The translations under genes were made by a program, and so were the position numbers. From Flavobacteriales bacterium (GTDB lineage Bacteria > Bacteroidota > Bacteroidia > Flavobacteriales_D > Sanyastnellaceae), in NCBI GenBank assembly GCA_028823435.1, contig JAPKBK010000048.1:1-10324 (forward strand): a stretch of DNA of 10,324 nucleotides. The letters are read 5' to 3'. The notes beneath the pieces are model-generated. The model searched no databases. It was given only the letters and a program-made list of their open reading frames with translations, and had not been told where the DNA came from. Positions 1-6,000 of this stretch are shown piece by piece. Within the stretch, counting starts at the first letter, position 1; every line of letters starts with the position of its first letter.

Positions 1-50
1 GCATTTGATTTGGCTACTTGAGCCATAAATGCATCAATACGTTCCTGCAT
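1..50 (-). CDS. 5' end of a gene running off the left edge, possibly NADP-specific glutamate dehydrogenase
   Basis: Only the N-terminus is present, beginning MQERIDAFMAQVAKSNA and open to the window edge. The amphipathic start followed by a K-x-N turn resembles the first helix of hexameric bacterial glutamate dehydrogenases (2-oxoglutarate plus ammonia to glutamate). Seventeen residues are too few to be sure, and nothing catalytic is visible. An in-frame upstream ATG at 84-86 would add MQSVYINVKNKT. I prefer the inner ATG because a promoter-like TACCTTTG box lies only 3 nt before the outer one, so the transcript probably starts at or just inside it. The gene lies 60 bp downstream of the SDR stop on the same strand and probably has its own promoter in the gap. 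The existence of a gene here is fairly safe; the product name is a weak guess. Confidence 0.4.
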   Translation of the reverse strand, partial: MQERIDAFMAQVAKSN

Positions 51-89
51 GGTCTTATTTTTAACGTTTATATATACGCTTTGCATCGG

Positions 90-97
90 CAAAGGTA
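90..97 (-). promoter_or_regulatory. Candidate Bacteroidota -7 box for the left-edge gene
   Basis: On the minus strand this reads TACCTTTG, a perfect match to the Bacteroidota sigma-70 -7 consensus TAnnTTTG. It lies 3 nt before the outer ATG (84-86) and 39 nt before the preferred ATG (48-50). No convincing TTTG -33 element is present at the usual 19-21 bp spacing. The upstream half of the promoter would overlap the 3' end of the SDR gene. Confidence 0.45.
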
Positions 98-110
98 ATC
101 GAAAGTTATA

Positions 111-896
111 TTAAAGCGATGCTGTTCGTCCTCCATCTACAGGGAGGTTTATTCCACTGATATAGTCCGCTGCTGGAGTACATAAGAACGCGATTGCTCC
201 CCCTATTTCTTCCGGTTCACCAAACCTTCCCGCTGGAACTGCACCTACCATCGATTTCGTGATGCTTTCTTCCGTTGTGTTGGCCTTTTGTGCTTTTGCC
301 TCAATAATATTTTGTAATCTTCCTGTGTTCGTAGCTCCGGGAAGGACATTGTTGACTCTTATCCCATATTTACCTTCTTCATTCGCAAGTGTTTTTGACC
401 AATTCGCGACGGCACCTCTAATCGTGTTAGAGACGCCAAGGCCATTGAGTGGCGCTTTGACAGACGTACTGATCACATTCACAATTCTACCGTGTCCTCT
501 CTCTCTCATCCCTGGCAGGACAGCTTGGGTTAATACGTGATTGCACAACAGATGCTGTTCAAATGTCTTTGTAAACTCTTCAATACCTGCGTCTGCGATG
601 GCGCCGCCTTTGGGGCCACCAGTATTGTTAATGAGAATGTCTATTTTTTCAGATGAAGCGAGTTGTACCGCGACTTCCTTTACTTCATTGTGATTGCTGA
701 AATTGGCCACCACAAAACCGTGAGATCCACTGTTTACTTTTGGCAAATCCGACACGGCGATTTTCAATTTATCAGCATTACGTGACATTAGCGTCACTCT
801 TGCGCCAAGCGCAGCAAGTTCTCTTGCAGCCGCCAATCCGATTCCTTGTGATGCGCCGCAAACGAGAGCGTGTCTTCCTTCTAGAGATAGATTCAT
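111..896 (-). CDS. SDR-family protein with a non-canonical active site
   Basis: This 261-residue protein has the Rossmann fold of short-chain dehydrogenases/reductases. It shows a glycine-rich loop CGASQGIG (residues 13-20), the NNTGG form of the NNAG motif (90-94), and a typical C-terminus with GRFGEPEEIG (223-232) and PVDGG (252-256). The central catalytic serine is present (S143, in ISTS). Where classical SDRs have Tyr-x-x-x-Lys, this one has SNTIR (156-160), so Tyr is replaced by Ser and Lys by Arg. This matches a known beta-ketoacyl-ACP-reductase-like SDR subgroup lacking the full tetrad. The substrate cannot be assigned, and ordinary oxidoreductase chemistry is uncertain. The reading frame extends to an ATG at 944, but I chose 896: it starts MNLSLEGRHALVCG as in the family, and a TACATTTG box ends 5 nt upstream. 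It is divergent from the epimerase. SDR genes of this kind can accompany kynurenine-pathway genes in Bacteroidota, which is only a suggestive link to kmo nearby. Confidence 0.88.
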   Translation of the reverse strand: MNLSLEGRHALVCGASQGIGLAAARELAALGARVTLMSRNADKLKIAVSDLPKVNSGSHGFVVANFSNHNEVKEVAVQLASSEKIDILINNTGGPKGGAIADAGIEEFTKTFEQHLLCNHVLTQAVLPGMRERGHGRIVNVISTSVKAPLNGLGVSNTIRGAVANWSKTLANEEGKYGIRVNNVLPGATNTGRLQNIIEAKAQKANTTEESITKSMVGAVPAGRFGEPEEIGGAIAFLCTPAADYISGINLPVDGGRTASL

Positions 897-901
897 GCAG
901 G

Positions 902-909
902 CAAATGTA
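902..909 (-). promoter_or_regulatory. Candidate -7 box of the SDR gene
   Basis: The minus strand reads TACATTTG, matching TAnnTTTG exactly, with 5 nt between it and the chosen ATG. A TATG sits 20 bp upstream, three of four bases of the -33 TTTG element. The geometry predicts transcription starting at about the A of the ATG, giving a leaderless mRNA. This box also argues against the longer start at 944, which would place it inside the coding sequence. Confidence 0.5.
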
Positions 910-931
910 AGGATTGCTTTCGCTGATAGCA

Positions 932-939
932 TAACTTTA
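932..939 (+). promoter_or_regulatory. mce: Candidate -7 box of the epimerase gene
   Basis: The plus strand reads TAACTTTA, a TAnnTTTR match, with 5 nt (CACAC) before the epimerase ATG. Only 22 bp separate it from the opposing SDR box, so the upstream element of each promoter must overlap the -7 region of the other. No good -33 TTTG is seen. Confidence 0.42.
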
Positions 940-944
940 CACAC

Positions 945-1337
945 ATGAAGAAATTAGAACACATAGGGATAGCTGTTTTAGATCTCGACGCTGCTGAACG
1001 AATCTTCAGTGATGTTTTGGGAGAATTGCCTTACAAACGCGAAGCGGTGGACTCAGAAAGTGTGCTGACTTCTTTCTTTCATGCGGGTGACTCGAAAATC
1101 GAGCTTCTTCAATCGACTTCTGCGGATGGCCCCATTGCGCGTCATATCTTAAAGCGGGGAGAAGGATTGCACCACCTTGCTTTTCAAGTCGATGATCTCG
1201 ACGCTGAAATCACAGAATTGGAAGCCAAAGGATATCGATGTATATCTGGTCCAAAGGACGGTGCAGACGGCAAACGCATCGCTTTTCTGCATCCTTCCGA
1301 CACGTCAAAAGTCCTGGTGGAACTCTGTGCGGGATAA
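945..1337 (+). CDS. mce: Methylmalonyl-CoA epimerase
   Basis: This 130-residue cytoplasmic enzyme of the vicinal-oxygen-chelate (glyoxalase/dioxygenase) superfamily interconverts (2R)- and (2S)-methylmalonyl-CoA. It acts between propionyl-CoA carboxylase and methylmalonyl-CoA mutase. It shows the two beta-alpha-beta-beta-beta modules expected: LEHIGIAVLDLD (4-15) opens the first and GLHHLAFQVDDLD (74-86) the second. Likely metal ligands are H6, E53 (in KIELL), H76 or H77, and E126 (in VLVELC), following the family pattern of one ligand per strand. The segment FLHPSDT (114-120) and the length of about 130 residues are standard for bacterial epimerases. No mutase or carboxylase genes are in view, so it is a standalone gene here. 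It has its own candidate promoter, is divergent from the SDR gene and convergent with the outer-membrane barrel gene 28 bp downstream. Confidence 0.93.
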   Translation: MKKLEHIGIAVLDLDAAERIFSDVLGELPYKREAVDSESVLTSFFHAGDSKIELLQSTSADGPIARHILKRGEGLHHLAFQVDDLDAEITELEAKGYRCISGPKDGADGKRIAFLHPSDTSKVLVELCAG

Positions 1338-1365
1338 TCCAGACATCAGACAATTGTCAAACAGT

Positions 1366-2289
1366 TTACCCACGTTTGTTCTTCCGCTTCTTTGTTTTTT
1401 TTCTCATATCCTTCCCGAAAAGTTCTTTTGCTTTTTCCGAATGGGTAGGAGCGGCGCATGACCCTGCTGGTTTTGGCGGCTTAAGGCCAAACAAATCCCA
1501 GTGTAACATCACTCTATATGGCCTGTAATTTCCGACCAACCATGGGAGCTTGGCGGTTGCATTGATGGGTGCAAGTTGAAGTAGGTCAGCGCCGAATTGA
1601 ATGCGAAGATATCTCCCTCGCCACATCATGATCCCAGCTCCTGCAAGTATTTCGAAACTGGCAGAATATGGAGATATATCTGATTCAGGACCAAACTCAG
1701 CATCTTCGGAAAGGTATAATGGGTTTGAAGAAATGAAGTCGAAATCGGACACGACATCATATCGACAAGTCCCACCTATACCTAGTTCTAAGAACACATC
1801 TTGTGAAAGTGTAAATGCACGTAGCGCAGCACAATGAATCCCCAAGTTAACAGATTGACCTGCACCAGTGACCGCGCTGTCTATAGGAAGCCCTGTTACA
1901 TCTGTTTCCAACGTGGGTTCTGCAATGCGTCCATGGAACGTCTCTGATATTGAACGTCTTGAGCCTGTCACCGCAACCGTGATTCTGTCAGCAAGAAGCG
2001 GTCGTTTGACAACAAATATTTTACCTATTCCTCCAGTCACGTGTATTCCGCCGTCCGGCGTCCATGTGCCGGAATATACTGTGTCAATGGCGCCAGATGT
2101 GTTTGCAAGAAGGCGTTCATCTTCGAATGGGGCATGAGATCCACCCAGACCAGATACCCCAAGCGACAAAGTCCACCCTGAAGGTTTGTAATCAGATAAG
2201 GTGGGTGTAAAGAATGAGGTTTGTGCAGAAATTGAGTTAAGTGATAGGACAATGACGCTTATTGCAAAAGAAATAGTCCGCTTAGACAT
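1366..2289 (-). CDS. Predicted outer-membrane beta-barrel protein with lysine-rich C-terminal tail
   Basis: I do not recognise a named family. The 307-residue protein starts with a signal peptide (1-22, a basic MSKR start, a hydrophobic stretch and SISA before Gln). Residues 38-268 alternate polar and hydrophobic residues with many Gly and aromatic positions, for example GWTLSLGVSGLGG, VFLELGIGG and YLRIQFGADLLQL. The region ends in YRVMLHWDLFGL, as expected for the last strand of a small outer-membrane barrel. It is followed by about 38 residues ending in a strongly basic tail, KKTKKRKNKRG. Such a tail would face the periplasm and could contact peptidoglycan or another anionic partner; that is inference. 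The ATG overlaps the end of kmo by 8 nt (ATGTCTAA), so translation is probably coupled, and the gene is last in the operon. The tail codons include an eight-A run that could be slippery or prone to indels. Confidence 0.8.
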   Translation of the reverse strand: MSKRTISFAISVIVLSLNSISAQTSFFTPTLSDYKPSGWTLSLGVSGLGGSHAPFEDERLLANTSGAIDTVYSGTWTPDGGIHVTGGIGKIFVVKRPLLADRITVAVTGSRRSISETFHGRIAEPTLETDVTGLPIDSAVTGAGQSVNLGIHCAALRAFTLSQDVFLELGIGGTCRYDVVSDFDFISSNPLYLSEDAEFGPESDISPYSASFEILAGAGIMMWRGRYLRIQFGADLLQLAPINATAKLPWLVGNYRPYRVMLHWDLFGLKPPKPAGSCAAPTHSEKAKELFGKDMRKKTKKRKNKRG

Positions 2290-3715
2290 CGGTGCTTAAT
2301 AGGGGGACGGGGCGGTCAATCGTGTCAGTTCCCGATTCAAAAGCGTCAAGCAGTTTGATGGCTTGCGCAACGATTTCATCTTTCTCCCAGTTTTCTGCGA
2401 TGTCATTAGAAGCCATGATTTTATTCATGACGGCTTGTTGTGTCTCACCTCGAGACCATGCATCCGCGTAAGGGGTATGGCTGAATGTTACAAGTGAGTA
2501 AAGCGGTTTCCAACGGTCTGGATGGAGTGCTGCAATGCGCGCTTCAATTCGTTTTTGTATCAGATATTCAGGATCTCCAGTTTTGTCGCGCATCACGATA
2601 TAGTTGTGAAGAGCCAGATCCAGGATGGCGTCACCGGCGGGTTTCCTAACGCACGTGTATTCGTTCATAAGTGAATGCCATTCAACTTCGCTTGTCGGTT
2701 TAGACCCATCAATTAAAGAACTGAGAATCGTACAGTCTTCAAAGCCAGAATTCATTCCCTGACCGAAGAAGGGAACCATTGCATGCGCTGCATCGCCTAT
2801 AAGTGCAACACGTGACTTTATATTCCAAGGGTGACATTTTACAGTGCACAGAGAGCTGACGGGATTTGAATTCCAGTCGTCAATAAGATTGGGGAGGTGT
2901 TGAATGACATCTGGAAAATGGCGTTTGAAAAATGCCATGACGTCACCATTAGATTTGATGTTTTCGAAAGATTCATCTCCTTCAAAAGGTGCAAAAAGAG
3001 TGCATGTAAAAGTTCCGCCAGGGTTAGGCAGTGCCATCAACATGAAGTTTCCTCTTGGCCAAATATGTAAACCATCCTCAGAAATTCTAAAACCACCTTG
3101 AGAATTGGCGGACATGAAAATCTCCTTGTATCCATGAGGAAGATATTGTTGGGAGAAGTCGAATCGATTTGTACGCGTCATTTTCCCTCTGATCGCACTA
3201 AAGGCACCGTCGGCGCCAAAAATTCTATCGTGAAGGACATCCGGTTTGTTTTTAAAATTCAGCGTTACCCCAGAAACCCCGTCTTTATCCTCAATGGTAT
3301 ACCCTGTGCTAATGAAGTCGAACTTAACCTCTAGATTGGGGTGTTCCTCTGCAGCCCTCACTAAAATGAGGTTGAGACCAGATCTAGACACGGAATAAAT
3401 ACATTGATTTCCAACGCCGTAAGCTTGGAATGTCTCATTTCCGGAGTGGTCATGCATTCGACGACCTTGGATGGGCAGTGCGATTTCACGGACTCTGTCA
3501 GCCAGCCCCGCCTTCTCTAGAGCCCGCCATCCTCTGTCGCTTAGCGCCAGGTTGATGGAGCGACCTTCTATAGCTTTGCCTTTCCTTGGGTCAGACCTGC
3601 GGTCATATATGGTGACTTTATAACCACGTTGTGCGAGCATCAGTCCAAGCAAACTGCCCACCAGTCCAGCGCCTACAACGGCATGATGTTCTTGATTCTG
3701 AATCCCAGTCTTCAT
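2282..3715 (-). CDS. kmo: Kynurenine 3-monooxygenase
   Basis: This FAD- and NADPH-dependent aromatic hydroxylase converts L-kynurenine to 3-hydroxykynurenine in the tryptophan-to-quinolinate or anthranilate route. The 477-residue sequence has the dinucleotide-binding loop VVGAGLVG (13-20) followed by the acidic strand end YDRR (37-40). It also has the Kmo signature GRSINLALSDRG (51-62), the DG motif GADG (167-170), HIWPRGNFML (217-226) and the FAD ribityl-binding GD motif GDAAHAMVPFFGQGMN (307-322). R85 and Y99 fall where the substrate-carboxylate-binding Arg and Tyr lie in characterised Kmo enzymes, which favours a true Kmo over a generic flavin hydroxylase. The C-terminal part (about 345-477) is helical without the membrane anchor of mitochondrial Kmo. 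The ATG directly abuts the stop codon of the upstream PLP enzyme in the same frame. Kynureninase, tryptophan dioxygenase and 3-hydroxyanthranilate dioxygenase are not in the window. Confidence 0.95.
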   Translation of the reverse strand: MKTGIQNQEHHAVVGAGLVGSLLGLMLAQRGYKVTIYDRRSDPRKGKAIEGRSINLALSDRGWRALEKAGLADRVREIALPIQGRRMHDHSGNETFQAYGVGNQCIYSVSRSGLNLILVRAAEEHPNLEVKFDFISTGYTIEDKDGVSGVTLNFKNKPDVLHDRIFGADGAFSAIRGKMTRTNRFDFSQQYLPHGYKEIFMSANSQGGFRISEDGLHIWPRGNFMLMALPNPGGTFTCTLFAPFEGDESFENIKSNGDVMAFFKRHFPDVIQHLPNLIDDWNSNPVSSLCTVKCHPWNIKSRVALIGDAAHAMVPFFGQGMNSGFEDCTILSSLIDGSKPTSEVEWHSLMNEYTCVRKPAGDAILDLALHNYIVMRDKTGDPEYLIQKRIEARIAALHPDRWKPLYSLVTFSHTPYADAWSRGETQQAVMNKIMASNDIAENWEKDEIVAQAIKLLDAFESGTDTIDRPVPLLSTDV

Positions 3716-4879
3716 TTAAGAAATTGCTTTAAAAGCGTGTTTAAGGTCATCGATAATATCCATAGAATCTTCCACACCGAGACTAAGACGAATCAGTCCG
3801 TCAGTGACACCAACTTTCTCTCTGACTTCCTTCGGTATAGAGGCATGAGTCATCGACGCAGGATGTCCTATAAGTGACTCAACTCCTCCCAGCGATTCAG
3901 CCAAGGTAAAAAGTTCAGTAGATTCAACAAACTTATTTGCAGTTGCGAGGTCATCCCCTTTAATCGTAAAAGCAACCATTCCTCCAAAATCAGACATTTG
4001 ACGGGCTGCTACTTCATGTCCGGGATGACTTTCAAGTCCAGGCCAGTATATCTTCTCGACTTGATTATTCGTTTTTAAGTAATCTGTGACTGCCCGACCG
4101 TTCTCACAGTGGCGCTGCATCCTCAAATGGAGTGTTTTTATTCCACGGAGTACGAGAAAACTATCCATGGGACCAGCAATGGCGCCACAGGAATTTTGTA
4201 AAGTGCGAAGTTTTTCATCAAGTGCGTCATCGTTGACCATCAAGCATCCCATGACGACATCTGAATGTCCACCCAGGTATTTTGTCGCTGAATGCATCAC
4301 CACATCTGCCCCCAGCGCAAGAGGCTGCTGAAGCATAGGTGTTGCGAATGTGTTGTCTACACACACGAGTATGTTTTTCCCTTTGACTGCATTTGCGACA
4401 GCTGTAATATCTGTGATTTGCATCATCGGATTTGTAGGTGTTTCAATCCAAATCATTTTGGTATTTTCATTCACCACATCTTCAAGACTCGTCTTCGGAT
4501 CGTCGAGGTTTATAAAATGGAATTTTATGCCATAGTTTGCAAAAACGGAAGTAAAGAGTCTGTAGCTTCCTCCGTACAAATCGTTCGTCGAAATAACTTC
4601 GTCCCCAGGCTTCAGCGTTTTCAACAAGTTGTCCATCGCCGCAAGACCAGAGGCAAATGCCATTCCATGTTTCGCGCCTTCAAGCTCTGCAAAAGCGTTT
4701 TCTAGTGCATGACGTGTTGGATTCTGGGTCCGAGAGTACTCGTAGCCTTTGTGTTCTCCGACTTTGGTTTGGACGTAAGTAGACGTGAGATAAACCGGAG
4801 TCATAATCGCTCCAGTAGACGGGTCGTGTTTTACACCAGCGTGAACAGCCCTTGTGCCTTTTCCTTTTCCTTTATTCAT
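3716..4879 (-). CDS. metB: Cystathionine gamma-synthase / gamma-lyase family PLP enzyme
   Basis: This 387-residue fold-type I PLP enzyme belongs to the Cys/Met-metabolism family. The Schiff-base lysine is K200 in HSATKYLGGHSD. D175 (VDNTFATP) should bind the pyridine nitrogen. Y48 and R50 (YSRTQNPT) contact the phosphate of the neighbouring subunit. Y102 (LYGGSYRLF) stacks on the cofactor, and R364 (IRLSLG) should hold the substrate carboxylate. The segment ESLGGVESLIGHPASMTHA (328-346) is shared by gamma-synthases and gamma-lyases. The sequence alone cannot say whether it makes cystathionine from an activated homoserine plus cysteine, or splits cystathionine to cysteine, 2-oxobutyrate and ammonia. 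Many bacterial members do both, so the metB symbol is provisional. Kmo follows with no spacer, an unusual pairing because kynureninase is the PLP enzyme expected beside Kmo. It sits 32 bp after the membrane-protein gene and probably shares its transcript. Confidence 0.92.
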   Translation of the reverse strand: MNKGKGKGTRAVHAGVKHDPSTGAIMTPVYLTSTYVQTKVGEHKGYEYSRTQNPTRHALENAFAELEGAKHGMAFASGLAAMDNLLKTLKPGDEVISTNDLYGGSYRLFTSVFANYGIKFHFINLDDPKTSLEDVVNENTKMIWIETPTNPMMQITDITAVANAVKGKNILVCVDNTFATPMLQQPLALGADVVMHSATKYLGGHSDVVMGCLMVNDDALDEKLRTLQNSCGAIAGPMDSFLVLRGIKTLHLRMQRHCENGRAVTDYLKTNNQVEKIYWPGLESHPGHEVAARQMSDFGGMVAFTIKGDDLATANKFVESTELFTLAESLGGVESLIGHPASMTHASIPKEVREKVGVTDGLIRLSLGVEDSMDIIDDLKHAFKAIS

Positions 4880-4911
4880 AATTATAGTTTTCTTGTTAGC
4901 GGTGAGTAAAG

Positions 4912-5946
4912 TTAAGAAGATTTAGTATTGATTTTAACCAACCATCTGGGAAGTAAAATTGAGCCGACAATGAGATAGATAAAATACGTGAGGATTCTCC
5001 AAACAAGTACCGATACTCCTCCCACTACGGCGACTCCTTCCATGAAGATAGGGAGGGAAAACTCTGCAATACCTGACGCTCCCGGAGTAGGGCTGACGAG
5101 CATCGCGATCCAAAGTGACAACTGTCTTGCAAAGACCTCTACGTTTTGGACCGAGTCAAAGAAAATGTACAAGACGGCATTTAGTATTAAAAATCTGGAT
5201 GTCCAGCTCACAAAAGTGACGCCCAGCGTCTTTAACCACATCGTTGTCGTTGCGCCTTTTAAACTTTCTGATGCGCGCATCCATTCGTCGGTCAATGTTT
5301 CTGCCCAGCGCTTCCATCTCCTGAGCAATCTCATTCTAAATAATGTCAAGAAAACCGCCCGTGTCCTTTTTGGACTGATAAATAAAACGCATAAAATCAA
5401 TAGCGTTAATACGCAGTGAATAGAATATCCGGTCCAAAAAACGGATTGGATACTCAGCTGTGCCGTTTCGCTTAAACCCTCAGGAATAAAGACCTCAGTT
5501 CCGATCACAAAAACAAATATGGGGACCACAAAAACGTAAAACAATTCATCCATTAATGAAGTGGCGAGTACAGTTGCAACACTTCGGCCAAGTGTCATAC
5601 CCTCACGTTTCATAATGTAAATGGCAATCGGACTTCCTCCGATTACGGAAGGGGTGATGGCGGATGCAAATTCCCAAAGCAAGACAACATGGAGTGAAGT
5701 CCGCCAATTAAATTGTCCCATCGAAAGAATTTTCACCCGCGCCATATAGGCAATATCTCGAATCACCACCAGTCCGATTGCACCTGCAAGCGCCCAAGCA
5801 GATCTGTACGAGAACACAATATCATTGACCTCCATGAGGTCATCTCCATATAAATAGAAGATCGCTCCTAACCCCATAATTGTGGGGATAAAAGCTTTGT
5901 ATCTGTGCCCACCGGGAAACGTGTCTTTCTCTTTACTCTTGAACAT
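4912..5946 (-). CDS. Multi-pass membrane protein, lysylphosphatidylglycerol synthase transmembrane-region family
   Basis: This 344-residue inner-membrane protein has about seven to eight hydrophobic segments, roughly at 17-33, 48-67, 85-110, 125-150, 168-190, 238-262, 275-300 and 308-335. Two family hallmarks of the flippase-like domain (UPF0104/AglD/MprF-N type) are clear: WEFASAITPSVIGGSP (91-106) and SPTPGASGIAEF (285-296). A basic loop (about 192-213, rich in Arg and Lys) is probably cytoplasmic. It lacks the C-terminal aminoacyl-transfer domain of MprF, so it is not a lysylphosphatidylglycerol synthase. Standalone members are thought to move lipids or lipid-linked glycans or to have related membrane roles, but the substrate is unknown. 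It lies 54 bp after the LPP20-like gene and 32 bp before the PLP enzyme on the same strand, so co-transcription is likely. Confidence 0.87.
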   Translation of the reverse strand: MFKSKEKDTFPGGHRYKAFIPTIMGLGAIFYLYGDDLMEVNDIVFSYRSAWALAGAIGLVVIRDIAYMARVKILSMGQFNWRTSLHVVLLWEFASAITPSVIGGSPIAIYIMKREGMTLGRSVATVLATSLMDELFYVFVVPIFVFVIGTEVFIPEGLSETAQLSIQSVFWTGYSIHCVLTLLILCVLFISPKRTRAVFLTLFRMRLLRRWKRWAETLTDEWMRASESLKGATTTMWLKTLGVTFVSWTSRFLILNAVLYIFFDSVQNVEVFARQLSLWIAMLVSPTPGASGIAEFSLPIFMEGVAVVGGVSVLVWRILTYFIYLIVGSILLPRWLVKINTKSS

Positions 5947-6000
5947 TTGTGCTTAAATCAGCGCTCTCAAGCGTCCTTGAATGCTGAACAATAGGTGGAT

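Noticed and set aside
259..540. Plus-strand open frame opposite the SDR gene
   Set aside because: It lies wholly antisense to a clear SDR coding sequence and has no recognisable domain. The same reasoning removes the other open frames antisense to or overlapping kmo, the PLP enzyme, the membrane protein and the radical SAM gene.
897..944. Longer SDR start adding MCKVMLSAKAILTFAC, which resembles a signal peptide
   Set aside because: The extension would consume the whole divergent gap including both promoter-like boxes, and family members start at about MNLSLEGRHALV. A cytoplasmic SDR needs no signal peptide.
1349..1358. Perfect 10-bp palindrome GACAATTGTC between the convergent epimerase and barrel genes
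   Set aside because: It has no loop and no following T run on either strand, so it is not a convincing terminator. A 10-bp palindrome can occur by chance, and it is far from any promoter.
4912..5946. Naming the membrane protein as lysylphosphatidylglycerol synthase (MprF)
   Set aside because: Only the transmembrane region is present. The C-terminal catalytic domain that transfers lysine is missing and there is no room for it.
5967..5980. 5-bp stem with 4-base loop (TCAAG, CGTC, CTTGA) between the LPP20-like and membrane-protein genes
   Set aside because: The stem is short, with only two G-C pairs and no T run after it. It is not strong enough to call a terminator.
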